Shown here: positions 47,715 to 60,044 of the stretch, one piece after another
Position numbering within the stretch: the first letter of the stretch is position 1
Layout: the number at the start of each line of letters is the position of its first letter
DNA from: Odobenus rosmarus divergens
Lineage: Eukaryota; Chordata; Mammalia; Carnivora; Odobenidae
Length of the DNA stretch: 64,000 nucleotides
Assembly (NCBI RefSeq): GCF_000321225.1
Contig: NW_004450398.1
Coordinates: forward strand, 2,489,300 to 2,553,299
Direction: 5' to 3'
Program-made: the position numbers and the translations under genes
The notes under the pieces: model-generated
Database searches by the model: none
Told to the model about the DNA's origin: nothing
What the model saw: the letters and a program-made list of their open reading frames with translations, nothing else

Positions 47715-48325
47715 TGCCACCTTCACAATTTTTTGGCCATTTTGACTGTTTTTTTGAAATTGTGGTAAAGTACACATAACACTAAAATATGTTGTTGTAA
47801 CCACTTTAGAGTGAACGATTCAGTGGTGTTTAGTGTCTTCATACTGTTGTCCAACCTTCGCCTCTCTCTGGTTCCAGAACATCTTCATCACTCCACATGG
47901 AGACTCCGTAACTGGTCATGCCCCCCACTTCCTTCCCTGCTGCCCTGGCTTCCACTAGACTTTCTGTCTCTAATGGATTTACTTATCCCAAATGGAATGG
48001 AATCATATGATACATGGCCTCTTGTATCTGGCACTGAACGTGATGTTTTCCAGGTTCATCCATGTTGTGGCAGGAGTCAGCGCTTTATTCCCTTTTATGG
48101 CTGAAAAGTATTCCATTGTGGGGATAGACCACAGTTAGCTTTCCCGTTCATCACTTGGTGGACATTTGCATTGTTTCTACCTTTTGGCGATTATGAATAG
48201 TGAACAGCTGTGAATATTCTCATACAATCTTTTCTTTGTGTGAATACCTATTTTCAATTATTTGGATATATATCCAGGAGTGGAATTCTGGGTCAAATGG
48301 TAATGCCATATTGAATTCACTGGGG
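47715..48325 (-). mobile_element. L1 LINE fragment (ORF2 3' end), old
   Basis: Minus-strand order: gtggtaaagtacacataaca, gtgaacgattcagtggtgtt, aaatggaatggaatcatatg, ggttcatccatgttgtggca, tatccaggagtggaattctg, ggtcaaatggtaatgcc. Confidence 0.88.
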
Positions 48326-48329
48326 ATTG

Positions 48330-48735
48330 ACTTTTTTTCCCCCTTTTCTTTTTTTCCCTGCAGTGCTTTTATTTACATCTTAAAAGAAAGTAAATATATT
48401 TAAAAAGGAAATGCCATATCATCACCAAAAATAGAAATCAGTTTCCCTTGCCATTAATAGATGGCAGCAGTAAACTAACAAACAATAAAATCACGCAAAT
48501 TAAAAAAAAGAGGTCAAAAGAAAAATAAAAAAGAGGAAACACAACAGTGCTATTAAAATATAACTAGGTGCCATTTTCTACTAAAGGCTCAGCATGTTAC
48601 ATGCTCCTTAAAAAGGAGATTAGCAAGTGTTAGAAAGGTGTTGAAGATCTATTAGCTCCAAAATGAGACTTTCTCTTCAACTAATTAGAAGGATCGAAAG
48701 AGGATCAGGGCTTTGATCCTGTGTGCTTTAATATT
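48330..48735 (-). pseudogene. Possible retroposed mRNA 3' UTR (processed pseudogene fragment)
   Basis: Read on the minus strand, the segment ends in AATAAA (48,368-48,373 on +), about ten bases of gcactgcaggg, then an interrupted A-rich run (48,330-48,358), directly against the L1. The body is AT-rich and stop-filled like a 3' UTR. I do not recognise the parent, and no clear target-site duplication was found. Confidence 0.35.
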
Positions 48736-50385
48736 ACTGCGTGCCTTGTAGGACAGAAGCATCTTTGGTAGCACATCTGGCCCTCGGGTTCTGTCCATTC
48801 TTCCACTCCCCAGCTCATGGTGACCTCCTTCCTGCCTTTGTCACCAGGTCCTTTTCACCTCTCGCTTGGACCCTGACCCTGACTTTGACTTTAGTCTTCT
48901 TATTTCCCTGCTCATGTGCTCACCATCAACTCATGCCACACAAGAGGGGCTTGGAGCATATTGCTCTCGACTCTCTACAGCTTTGCTGATGTCTCCCTTA
49001 TTTCCAGGGTCAAATCTAAACCCTTTGCCTGGTGCCCAAGAATCACTGCAGTCCCCATCACCTCATCACCTTTCAGCTCTTTCTGTCCCCCGTATTGTCC
49101 CCATCAGGTGAACTAGAGCTTGTCCCACTGTTCTGACTCTGTCCCTGAGTGCCTCCCCCACCCCTCCTCACCTGTGTTGATCTTCATTTCGGTTGACTTA
49201 ACTCTCAGGACTCTTTACCAAGATCAACTGAGGTAGGGCCTATGGAGACCCCGAACCCTCTAAAAAGAAATACAAGTGCGAAACATGTCATTGCCTGTCC
49301 TGCTTTCTCTTCGGCCCTTGGGTTTTCAATGTTAGGGGCTCCAAGGTACCTTTTTCCATTTCGTAGGTTCGAGGTGATTGCCTTCCCCGCATCCTGTGCC
49401 CTCGGTATCCTTCATGCCAAGTGACGGACAGAGTGGCCTCCCCACACGGCCAAACACGCTTCTCTTCTTTGTCCTTGCTGCAGCCGTGTTCATCCGCTCT
49501 CGCGCCTAGTACATGTGGTTTGAAAGAGCAAATCTGTGCCCGCCGGCGAGAGAGCATCTTATCTCCTAGACCAGGGGTGGAGGAAGATGCAGCTGCACTG
49601 GCTCCGTCCTCTTTCCTGATTCTTCTTCCTCTATTAGTTGCACCTTTGAATGTGCTTCCTCTAATAGGAAGTGACAGTGTAATCATTTGGGCTTTGAAAA
49701 ATTTATATCGTACTACACAGCTGACCACACGTAATGAGCAGGCAGTGCAGCCTTGTGGCATGATTCCTTCCCTCTTGCTCCTGGCGTCAGAAGTTTTGGG
49801 CGGAGCCACAGAATGGCTGATCCCACGAGTGGCGAGAGTGTTGAAAATCACCTAACCTTGGGGACCCAAGCTTCCCTGGGGAGGAAGGAGGCAGGTGTGT
49901 GTGCGGGTGCAGAGGTGGGGCAGGAAAGCCCATAGTTCTGGTCCCAGGCCAGGCCATCTCTTTCGTTTTCTGGGGTCCCTTCCACTTAAAATGGATTTTC
50001 TGCATAATTATTTGCTCGTTTTGCTTCTTTTTGAGTCTTTTGAGCCTTTGAGCTCTTTCAGTGGGAAAGATGGTTCCTTAGACCTTTATACCCCACACCA
50101 TAATCATTGATGGTATCAAAGTCACGTTATTGAACATAATCATCGACAGAGTCCATAGAAAGGATGTATTTAGCTGGCCCATCAAGCAGATGTGGAAGAT
50201 GAGGCTCAGAGAGGTTCAGGGACATGCTGAAATGCACCCTCCTTCCTGAGTCACAGTCCATGAGCCTCCTGGCCCATCAGATATTGATTACTGGTGCTGT
50301 AGAAAGGGACAGCAGTGACATCCTTTTTCTGTGATGGAGGTTGGTGAGAAAACGTCTTCTTGCTGCAAACTTGTCACTGATACCA
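48735..50385. other. Intronic sequence, partly L2-like
   Basis: A + strand L2-like stretch may cover 48,990-49,180 (gggtcaaatctaaaccctt). The 49,400-49,560 part has several CpGs and no repeat match. Otherwise nothing is recognised. Confidence 0.4.
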
Positions 50386-50789
50386 CATTGCTTTCAGATA
50401 AAATGTAAACTGCTGGCTGCTGGAGTCCTCTTTCCCTGATTTTTGACCTTTGCCCACCTCTCTCGCCTCTACTCAATTATCTCCCCCTTTTGTGGTTTGC
50501 TCTAGTCCTGCATTTCCCAAAGGGAATTCTGGAAGGTGTTCCCTCCAGAGAAGAGGCTAACCCAGAATAAGTCTAGAGGATGCTGAACGTCGTGAAACCC
50601 TCAGACATTTACAAAACATGTTAGCCCATTCAAGGCTCTGGGAAGTCCTGCACTACAGATATCTTTTAAACTGTGTTTAAATTGTTTCCTAAATCGATTT
50701 GATCACAAAACTGCCCTTTTGCTTTTTATACAATGTTTGTTCATGTCAGCTTGATAAAATATAACAAAACCCAATGCCCCGGTGGCTTT

Positions 50790-51000
50790 GGTGCTCTGGA
50801 TGTCTTTCACATTCTCTGGTGCTTGTCTGTGCTGCTGTTCCTGCCTCTCTCATATCCTTCAAAACTCATCTGAGAAGCCATGCCCTTAGGGAAAACTCGT
50901 ACCGCTAACCCCCATGGGATGAGATGTCTTTGCTGTGCTTTTGTGCATTTGTAGCTTCTGCTGAGGATATTCTTGCTGAGGATAGGAGCCATGTCTTATC
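50790..51000 (+). mobile_element. L2 LINE fragment
   Basis: Contains ccttcaaaactcatctgaga, agccatgcccttagggaaaa and gaggataggagccatgtctt. Confidence 0.65.
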
Positions 51001-51004
51001 ATTT

Positions 51005-51185
51005 TCTGTCCATTCACTCACTGAGTCATTCCACAAATACATATTGTGACTCCTGTGTCCAGGCACATTGTTGAAGGCACTCCGGATCCTGGGGCGGGGG
51101 GTGGGGAGGCAAAGTCCCTTCCCTCAGAGAGCTTACATTCAAGGGATTGGGACAAAAATAGGAACTTAGGACAAATAGATAATGT
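51005..51185 (-). mobile_element. L2 LINE 3' end
   Basis: Minus-strand order: cattcactcactgagtcatt, gtgtccaggcacattgttga, cttccctcagagagcttaca. Confidence 0.8.
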
Positions 51186-51264
51186 CAGATGGTGGTAAGG
51201 GTTAAGGTAAAAGCCGGGAAAGAGACGGGGGGTGACAGGAGATGTCCTTTGGCTTAGGGATGTC

Positions 51265-51560
51265 AGAAAAGCTGCTTCAGCTAGGATGCATTAGGTTATG
51301 CTGCAGAAACAATAGTCTCTATATCTCGATGGCTCATAACAACAAAGGCTTAGTTCTCATTTATTCGGCATGCTCGCCAAGGGTCAGTGAGGAGCTCTGC
51401 TCCACATCCCTTCACTTGGGGACCCAGGTGGGCAGGGCCTGTGCCTCATGGAGTGTGGCTGACTGTCATGATGGAGGAGAAAGGGTATGACAAGTCACAT
51501 ACTGGCCCCTAAAGGCTTCAGCACCCATTCGATTGGCCACAACTCACTCAAGCGCAGAGG
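51265..51560 (-). mobile_element. Old LTR-like repeat (same family as 8,755-9,080)
   Basis: Contains ttatgctgcagaaacaata, ggctcataacaacaaaggct, tcagtgaggagctctgctcc, attcgattggccacaactca. Confidence 0.6.
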
Positions 51561-52190
51561 AAAGCGGTCTCCTCCTTGTGTCTCTGGAAAGAGAGGAAAC
51601 TGGAGTGGTTGATGGACAGCATTAATGAACACACAGAAACCCTCTCTGATAGGAGGACATGTGGGCAGACTCCTTAGTGGGGGAGGAAAGGAGCCATTGG
51701 GGTACAGGGGAAGGGGCATTCCTGGTGGGGGGAACCGCATGTGCAGAGACTAATCTGTCAGCCCTCAGCACAAGGTTTAGCACTTAGGTGATTTGGCAGT
51801 GTTTGTTGAATGAATATTTTGAATTCCAAGACTTCCTGCATTCGTGAGATCTTGTTATTCCAATTGCCGAGTGACAGATAGAGGTGCATGCACGTTTGTA
51901 GGAACAAAACATCTAACCAGCCCAAACAATGATTGTTTGATATTGGAGTCTCTCACCTAAAGGACTTAGTTCATTAGTCAGTTTATTGAACTTGTCTCTG
52001 GCTACGTGATTTTTTTTGACCTATCCTTTGACTGAGGGCTTTTCATTCAGGGATCTTAGGTTTTAGCCAAGAAACAAGAGAGAAACATGTAAAGTCACTC
52101 TAACCATATAATATTTACTAAATGCATATAAAAAGGAAAGCGAGTGTTTACCCATGTGTATACCTGAAAGCTTTATCATCTTTGCAGTGA
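51560..52190. other. Intronic single-copy sequence
   Basis: An L2-like tip lies near 51,770-51,815 (gtgtttgttgaatgaatatt). Otherwise not recognised. Confidence 0.4.
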
Positions 52191-52194
52191 GTCT

Positions 52195-52325
52195 GTCACT
52201 GTCCAGATTCCCTGGTACACTCCAAGAAGGCAGGGGTATGTCTGTCTCCTTCACTGAGTATCCCCAGCACCTGGATTAGTGCCTGGCAAGTGATGGACAG
52301 CCAATACATCCAATACTTGTGGACT
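52195..52325 (+). mobile_element. L2 LINE 3' end
   Basis: Contains actccaagaaggcaggggta, tatccccagcacctggatta, gtgcctggcaagtgatggac. Confidence 0.75.
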
Positions 52326-54075
52326 GGTTGGCTGAGGGAAGGGAAGGCTGTTCATCATTCAGGGTTTGACTATGGAGAGAGCTGACTTAAGTGCCATTGC
52401 CTGTTGATTGGTGAAATGGATGTAACTCGAGGAAGAGTGAATTTATCTGGGAAGGGCAATGGTGAGCTGAACACCAAGTCAAGGAGGATGATGAAGCTAA
52501 AGGACAATTAGCTGAGGCCACAGGGAAATAAACCAGGTTAGAGCGAGAGCTTGTGGGGAGGAAGAACAGGCTTGATGGATGAGTAGAATTTCAATTGTGG
52601 AGCTTGGGGGGGGTGTGTTGGAGATCACCGCATGGGATCCATGGTTTTTGACCATAATTATGTCCATATTAAATGCTGACTTTGGCAAAAATAAGCAATT
52701 TCCCTGAGCTTATCCAGCCAGGGAGAACAGCATGAATAAAGACATAGGCGGCCAAGTACATGGTGCGAATGGGGAACCATACATAGATGGTTGTGGTTGG
52801 AGCATGGGGGGTTTGCATCTTACCCCTAACTCTTCTTGACTTTGATTATAACTTGGGGCAAATGGAAACGTGGCACTAGCCACGTTCCTGGATCTGCCAG
52901 ATGTTTTGATTTTCTGGGAACAGCTTCCTCGGTCCTGTGGGCCCCTCTACTCAGACCACCATTGTACCAGCTTTCCTGGTGGCCACTGCCAGGGGGAAGC
53001 TGCCTGAGGCAGGCTCACTTGGGCACATGGCGACTCCTTCTCAGAATGAGTGACAAGTTCAGCATCTCTGTTGGCATGATGCTAAGTCAGCAGAAGGTTC
53101 TAAGTGTGCAGGCTCAGCATTTATCTCCTGGCTGGTGTGAATGAATATCTCACCTGCAGCTTCCTTGAGAAAAGCTTCAGTGTCTGATGAGAAGGGTCCG
53201 GGGTCACATAGAGGCTGGGTTGTCTTGGTCACTTTAAGGGATTTTTTTTTTTTTTTTTTTTAGTGTGTTGGTATTTTTATCTGGAAAGCCTTTAATGCCT
53301 TGAACTCAGAGGCTTTGGGGGCACCTCTATGTTAGTGGATTTGGAAGCTCTGAAAAACTGAAATTATTAGGCAAATGCAGGATGGGAATGACTGTTAGAG
53401 TAGTTATGACAAAGATAAGAGGAAAGTTTCAGCTATCCAGTGGATATCATTTTAAGGATGCAAAAATGGAGGCTGACGATATTGGCCCAACATTGATCTT
53501 GCAGAAAATGTCCTGTTTTCCTGCAGGTAAGAGATGTCATAGGAAAATAGCTCAGCAACTTTTGAATAGAGTCCCTGAGGAGTCTCAGTTTGGGGACAAT
53601 ACATCTGTACCTTGAAGGAACATTTAATTTTCATGCCTCATCATTTCTTTTTGTGTTATGCTTACTGAAGTTGGTTCAAGTTGTTTCCCATGTCTAGAAT
53701 GTCCCACTGCACCCAATCGGCAAAGTCACTTGTAAGCACATTCTCTGGCCAGGAGAAGAGGTTGGTTAGCTCCTAAAATTGAGAGGCTGAAGGGGCAGGG
53801 CCAGGGCAGCTCCTTAAGTTAGGGGAACAAAAACGATTCAAAACCCACACACCCCTCCCTCCCAATCCTGTGTCTCTGATCTTGACCAGGGGAGGGCATG
53901 CAATAGATTTACCAAGATGGCAGAGGGCAAGAGTGAAGATTCCCCAAAGGCATTCATTCATGGGAGTGGTGGTTGCTATGCTGGCAAAGAAATTAACATA
54001 TGAACATTTCACCATCTTTCAGGCCCCAGCTCAATGGTCATCTCATGGAAGTTTTCTTTTGACTTCTCTAGGCAG
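52325..54075. other. Intronic single-copy sequence
   Basis: A T18 run lies at 53,245-53,262. No family is recognised over 1.7 kb. Confidence 0.4.
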
Positions 54076-54079
54076 AGTT

Positions 54080-54905
54080 CATTCAACATGTAACATTGAG
54101 CAGATATCTGAGCATCTACTATGCACCAGGTGTGTTCAAAGCAACCAGGTGCAGTGATAAACAAGATAGATAAGGCCCCTCTCAACAGGGAATTTACGCT
54201 CTAGTGGGGAAGATATATAATGAAGGAACCACATAAGATAAACTCAGGTAGCCATTAAGTGCTGGACAGGGAAATAAAGCAGGGTAAGGTGAGAGACAGA
54301 GTACTGGGGATGGGCGAGATGGAGGATTTTAGATAGACTGACCAGGGAAGGTCTCTCTGAAGGAGGTGGCATCTCAGTAGAGACTTGAGTTGTGGGGGTG
54401 AGTTGTGTGGAGGATGAGCAGAAGATGGCAGCAAGTGTCTAGCCCCTGGGGTGGCAGTGGGAAGGCTTGGCACATTCAGGGAACAGGCCCAGGTGACTAG
54501 AGCAGAGTGATCAGATGGAAAGTGGGAGGAGACAGGTTCTGGGAGGTGGGCAGAGGCAGCTCCCATGGGACTTGTGGGCCATGAAAAGAAGTTTGGGTTT
54601 TATTCCAAATGTGATGGGAAGCCACTGGAGGAATTTGAACAAAAGGGTGACATAAGCTTATCTATTCATTTTAAAATTAGTCTGATTGCTGCATTGACAG
54701 TAGAAGGGTTTGTGAGAAGGGGTTAAGAGGGTCACCGGGGAGGCCAGTTGGGAGGGTATTGCAGTAATCCAGGTGGGAGACTAGACTGGGGCTGGGGAGT
54801 TACTTGGGCTGACAGGTACTGGTAGGCATGGTAAGAATGACCAGACTTGGGATATGCTTAGAAGGTAGACTGCTCTTACTTGATGACTGATTGGATACAA
54901 GGAGT
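54080..54905 (-). mobile_element. Long L2 LINE fragment
   Basis: About 0.8 kb of ordered minus-strand L2: gagcatctactatgcaccag, gggaaggtctctctgaagga, gagcagagtgatcagatgg, gatgggaagccactggagga, gtctgattgctgcattgaca, gtattgcagtaatccaggtg, gatgactgattgga. Non-coding. Confidence 0.93.
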
Positions 54906-55045
54906 GAGAGAAAGAGGGATTAAGAATTTTACTCAGTGAAACTTTTGAGTTGGGGAAATTTCAGATTTATGGAAAAGTTGCAAAGGTAATACAATTTCAA
55001 TACACCCTTCAGCCAGTTTTCCCTAATGGGTAAAACCCCAGAGTT

Positions 55046-55264
55046 GTTTTGCTTTTTTAAGACTTTGTTTATTTTAGAGAGAGAGAATGAAAGAGCAGGG
55101 AAGGAGCAGAGGAGGAGGGAGAAGAAGGGGAAAAGAATCTCCAGCAGACTCTGCGCCAAGCCTGAAGCCCATCACAGGGCTGGACCCCACAACCCCGAGA
55201 TCATGACCTGACCCGAAACCAAGAGTTGGACACTTAACCAACTGAGCCACCCAGGTGCCCCCAC
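55046..55264 (-). mobile_element. CAN-SINE
   Basis: Target-site duplication accccagagtt at 55,035-55,045 and 55,265-55,275. Inserted in old LINE-like sequence (from 54,930, agatttatggaaaagttgc). Confidence 0.95.
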
Positions 55265-55604
55265 ACCCCAGAGTTTTAATGTGGTTAACATGGTGGATGG
55301 AGTTGCTATTTGTTGAGATGGGGGAAGATGCAGAGAAGACGGGGTGTCTCCAGTTCTCCTTGGACCATCGTATCATGTCATTTTTACATCCAAGTGGAGA
55401 TAGCTGTCAAATAAGTTGGCTGGATATGTGAACTGGGAAGTCAGCAGAGAGCCTGGGTTATAGACACTGCTGCCTGCATTTACATGTTCTTTAACATCAT
55501 AGAATTCTCTACTCTCGTATACTCCATAATTTCTCTGATGAAAAATTCATTTAAAAATGGAGTCAATTTAAGAAAACATAATTAAATTCAACAATAATGT
55601 AGGC

Positions 55605-55810
55605 CAGGGGTCAGCACACTTTTCTACGAGGGCCAAATAGAAAATATTTTAGGCTTTGTGGGCCATACAGTCTCTGTTGAAATGACTCAGCTCTGCGGTG
55701 TTGAGAAAGAGTCTGGATAATATCTAGATGAATGGGCATGGGTTCTAATGAGACTTTATGTACAAAAATAGGGTGGTGGACTGGGCTCACCCCCGAGGCT
55801 GTAAACTCTT
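55605..55810 (+). mobile_element. hAT-type nonautonomous element
   Basis: Contains ccaggggtcagcacactttt, agaaaatattttaggctttg, tgggccatacagtctctgtt, atgagactttatgtacaaaa. An inverted relative lies at 57,735. Family name not certain. Confidence 0.75.
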
Positions 55811-56275
55811 AGGTGCCTCCAGTGTTGAGAGGTCAGGAGGGTGTGGAGGAATCAGCAAGGAGTGTGAACCAGTAGGGGATCAGTAAATCACGGAAAGGAG
55901 GGACCCACGGAGTCAGATGTCAGGTTGGATCTCACAGCATGGAGCAAGTAGAACCCTTCATGACATACTTTGAACAGCTCGGTGGTGACCAGACCCGCCT
56001 GGAGTTGGTAAGGGAGAGAATGGTAGATGAAGGGGTACAGGCAGTTACTAGAGACAATTCAGATCATTTTTGCTATAAAAGAGAACAGAGAAATGGAGAA
56101 CTATCCAGAGGAGAGCATGGGATCAAATACGGGTTTTTGTTTCTGTTTTTAAGGTAGAAGCTATGTTTGTATTTTAAAGCTGATCTTTCCCCTTTACTGT
56201 ACTTGTACCCTGCACACACTTCTGTAATTGGATCTTTCACATGGCCGTTTGTTTAAAGTCTGTGTCTTCTATAAG
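55810..56275. other. Intronic single-copy sequence
   Basis: No repeat or coding signal recognised. Confidence 0.4.
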
Positions 56276-56277
56276 AG

Positions 56278-56471
56278 CAGGGTTTCTCAGTCTTGGTGCA
56301 TTTGTATTTTTGGCTGGATAATTCTTTGCTGTGGGGGCCGCGCACTATACCATGTTTCGAAGCATCTGGACGACAGTTGCATCCCCCCACCTGGTTATGA
56401 TAACCGAAAATGTGTTGAGACATTGCCACATATATCCTAGGGATGCCACTGCTCCTAGTTGAGAACCACTG
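56278..56471 (-). mobile_element. MER5A hAT-Charlie element, near complete
   Basis: Ends cagggtttctcag and gttgagaaccactg are hAT-type inverted termini. The body has ggctggataattctttgctg and ggttatgataaccgaaaatg. Confidence 0.9.
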
Positions 56472-56479
56472 AGTTACAA

Positions 56480-56590
56480 GGTGAGCTCTGGGAGGGCAGG
56501 GACTCAATGCATTGTTTTTGGGCTCCCTGGTTCCTAATACTGCGCCTGGTGCATATTAAGGGCTCAATAAGTATTTTGTTGAGTGGTGTT
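56480..56590 (+). mobile_element. L2 LINE 3' tip
   Basis: Contains gggagggcagggactcaatg, ctgcgcctggtgcatattaa, gggctcaataagtattttgt. Confidence 0.8.
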
Positions 56591-56894
56591 TCGATTATCT
56601 GATGACAAAAAAACCACATCATACCTGGGTGGCGCAAGGGGGAAGGAGGGGAGGTCTGCAGTGAAGAGTTTTCAACATTTCTGATCTTTGCTGGGGATCC
56701 AGATTTACACTTGCCCTTGAGAGGGCTGTGTCATCATCATCATGGGGATGACCACAGCCAGCTGTCATTTCTTGTGCAAATTCTGGCCTCTTGAGGTCTC
56801 TCACCTCATGCCTCCTTCAGCAACTTGGGAGTGCCACTGTCATGTTGTTTCTCCAGAAGCAAGTGGATTTCAGAGATGGGGAAACTCTTTATCT

Positions 56895-57120
56895 TTTTTG
56901 TTTTTTAAGATTTATTTTTTTTATTTGAGAGAGAGAGAGAGAAAACGAGTGTGTGTGCAAGCGGGGGGGGGTGGTCAGAGGGAGAGGGAGAGAGAATCCC
57001 AAGAAGACTCCCCGCTCAGCGCGGAGCCCAGTGTGGAACTTGATCCCACGACCCTGAGATCATGACCTGAGCTGAAATCAAGAGTTGGACACCCAACCAA
57101 CTGAGCCACCCAGGCGCTCT
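56895..57120 (-). mobile_element. CAN-SINE
   Basis: Flanked by an imperfect duplication gggaaactctttatctt / gggaaactgttgatctt (56,878-56,894 and 57,121-57,137). Confidence 0.95.
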
Positions 57121-57136
57121 GGGAAACTGTTGATCT

Positions 57137-57730
57137 TAAGTGTGACTATGAACTGTGGGTTCTAGTAATCAGGCTAGTGCCTTGAAACCCCCTGGAGTCA
57201 CCTCCCCAATGCCTGTCCTCCACCTCTAGAGAGAAACCCAAACATTAGTGGACTTTCGGAGTCAGAACAATAAGAATATTAATAGCCCTTACTCTGAATA
57301 GCTGTACCAGTTCATACTAAGGGGTGGAGCCTTTATTCCCACACTGGTTAGACACAGTGGAGAGAGATCTGTGAGCTGGTCTCAGCGGGAGCTGGAGATG
57401 ACAAAGAATAGGTTAAGTACCTCCCCTTGCACCATCCCCTGGTGGTGTCATGACATGATGTCGTCTTTTATAAAATGTTGTTGAATGAGCGGATGGATGG
57501 ATATGCTTCTCTGCTCCCACCTTGTCCCTGTTTCCCTTTTATCTGTGTCTCTGCCTAGCACAGGGCCCAATTTGTAGTTGCTTCTCAGACTGAATCGATA
57601 AGAACCGATTACCCTAAAGGAAAGAGTCTCAGGGTTCCAAGAACTGAGCACTTTTCTCCCTCTTATGGCCTTTTCCATACTACCTTCATGATTTTTGCCG
57701 TATCAGCGTATTACCTAATCAAGGATCTGT
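57137..57730. other. Intronic single-copy sequence
   Basis: No repeat recognised. Confidence 0.4.
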
Positions 57731-57734
57731 CCCC

Positions 57735-57910
57735 ATTTTGGTAATAAAGTTTTATCGGAACGAACGGCACCTATTCATGTCCATAGTGTCTATGGATGCT
57801 TTTGCAATACCCCCTCAGAGATGAGTAGTTGTCACAGAGTCTGTATGGCTCCCAAAGCCTAAAATATTTACTATTTGGCCTTTTACAGAAAAGTATATTG
57901 ACCCCAGCCT
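57735..57910 (-). mobile_element. hAT-type nonautonomous element, inverted relative of 55,605
   Basis: Contains ggtaataaagttttatcgga, gtctatggatgcttttgcaa, aagcctaaaatatttactat, ttggccttttacagaaaagt. Confidence 0.75.
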
Positions 57911-57934
57911 ACATTATGTTTTCTTTAAATTGAC

Positions 57935-58370
57935 TTGATTTTTAAATGATTATTATGGAAATTATCAAACACAAAAGTGTAGAGAGAAAATATAATGAAC
58001 CCTCATGTACCCTCAATCCAGCTTTAACTTACGGCTCATTTTTTTTTGGAAGATTTTATTTATTTATTTGAGAGAGAGAGAGAGAGAGCACAAATGGGAG
58101 GAGGGGCAGAGGGAGAGGGAGAAGCAGACTCCCCACTGAACAGGGAACCCGATGTGGGGGTCGATCCCAGGACCCTGGGATCATGACCTGAGCCGAAGGC
58201 AGATGCTTAACCATCTGAGCCACCCAGGTGCCCCTAATTTTGTTTTCTTAATATCCTATCCTCCTCAGTCACACCACCTCAATTATATTAAAGCAGATCG
58301 CAGGGATTATTATCATTTTATTGTAAAACTTTAGGATGTATTTTATAAGATAAGGGCTCCATTTGTTGAA
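57935..58370 (+). mobile_element. Old LINE 3'-UTR-type repeat interrupted by a CAN-SINE
   Basis: Contains gaaattatcaaacacaaaag, gaaccctcatgtaccctcaa before the SINE and ttaaagcagatcgcagggat after it. Confidence 0.55.
58041..58234 (-). mobile_element. CAN-SINE
   Basis: Minus strand from a T-run through gattttatttatttatttg to gagccacccaggtgcccc. A weak duplication ctcatttt / cctaattttg flanks it. Confidence 0.94.
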
Positions 58371-58379
58371 TATAAACAT

Positions 58380-59280
58380 ACTTTTGTTATTACATTTAAA
58401 AAGATAATAAATCCCTAACACCATCAATTACCCATGAATTGCCTCAATGTTTTTAAGCATAAATGCCTACCGAAGCTTTGTTCCAAGCAACAATTTGCTT
58501 GGAATTATGGTTTGGAAATGCTATTTATATTTTTTCTCATACACGTTAGAATAACTACTGAATTATTAAAAAACTTTGAAGGAAAATGTATCCATGTACC
58601 CTCACTTTGGAACATGCCATGTTAAGGAGGCACTTGGCTGAAAGTTCTGCCGACTTTCCTCTTTGCTCATGGGAAGGGTCTTAGCATGCCCTTGTTTTCA
58701 CCATGCCAACAGAGCTGGTCAATGCCTGGAGCAAACACCAGGGACATGTAGACCAACCATGACATCTGAAGGAACAACAGCTTTATAGTCACCTTCATGA
58801 GCTCCACACAATTTACAATACAATTAAGACCGACAGATATAATTGGATAAACAGAAAATAGAATTAAGGTAATCTATCCTAAGTGTACCAAATTCCTATA
58901 ATGAGTTGCTTTCAGCAGTTGTGGAAACATATAATTACCAAACAAATTACATGTTATTTTTATCTAAGAAGCTAATTAAGTGTTCTGTGTAAATTATTAT
59001 GTGGTGGCACAAGGATCCAAGTTGTATTAAGTACCTAATTGGTAAAGGGACGAGACCCGAGAATTTTACATGGGAACACGATTGAGGACCGTCCGAGCCA
59101 GGGGCCCTGATTCTGAGGCAGGGGTTATGTGCGCCAGGGAGGGACCTGGAGAGCATTTGGATGCCTACAGTTGGTTGAACTTGAGCCTTGGTGGCTCTTG
59201 ACTTTGTGGTGCCCTGGATCCTTATTATTTATTTGTTTTTAAAATTTACTCACCTTTCTAAATGTAAAAATCTAAGCTCT
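58380..59280. other. AT-rich single-copy intronic segment, possible conserved noncoding element
   Basis: No repeat recognised. Dense in TAATT/AATTA homeodomain-type words between 58,780 and 59,040. Confidence 0.4.
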
Positions 59281-59599
59281 CTGTTTGTTCCAGCTGACTT
59301 TGACCCTGGGCTCTGACTTCTCTGTAGCACTTACTTTGTTCTTGTCTCCTTATGATTCGCTAATTCTCCCAGTTTCTTCTTGCGGGCTTGTGCCCTTCCA
59401 CTCCTTGGAATGTGTGGAAATGGGCATTTGGGGATGTACTGTTCTTTCCATATCTCAGAACAAGCAGGCTGGAAGAATTTAGCAGTGGAGCTTGGGGCCG
59501 GAACCAGGCCCCCAGACACACCATGTTGAGTGTTATGGGGGAGATGGACACGTCTCCTAGTTGAGGCAGGGGTGGAAGGTGGGAAGCACTCCCAACTGG

Positions 59600-59800
59600 A
59601 GTCATAAGACTAGATGTATTGCTCCTGTCCTGCCATTGGTGAGCTGTGTGACCTTCTGCAAGGCATCGCTCCCCTCTGTGCCCTGGCATCTCATCTGTAA
59701 AATGTGGAAAACAGCCCATGGCAGGTTTACCTCATAGAGCTGCTTTGAGGATGACATGCCATAATGCAAATGAACATTATCTGTAAGATCTCAGTCTCCG
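59600..59800 (+). repeat. MIR SINE
   Basis: Contains tggtgagctgtgtgaccttc, gcatctcatctgtaaaatgt, acctcatagagctgctttga. Confidence 0.85.
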
Positions 59801-60044
59801 TACAATAAAACCCCAGTTTTGCGGTTATTATATTCACCACTGGCCACTGTACAAAGTCAGACAAGGTGGGTGATGTACCTGGAAATAGCAGGAATCATCT
59901 TCTAGTCTGGCTAGAAGAATCCCCATGTCATTGGTCTCTCCCATTTCCCAGCTTGGCTCTTCTCTGTATTGGCTTCATTCCCCTGGGGAATACCCCTCAC
60001 CCTGGCTCTTGGGGTGGCAAGATGGTTACCGGAAACTTTGCACC

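Noticed and set aside
55939..56157. 72-codon frame beginning MEQVEPFMTYFEQLGG
   Set aside because: Looks protein-like at first, but it is short, has no known domain, no splice or transcript signal, and such lengths are common by chance.
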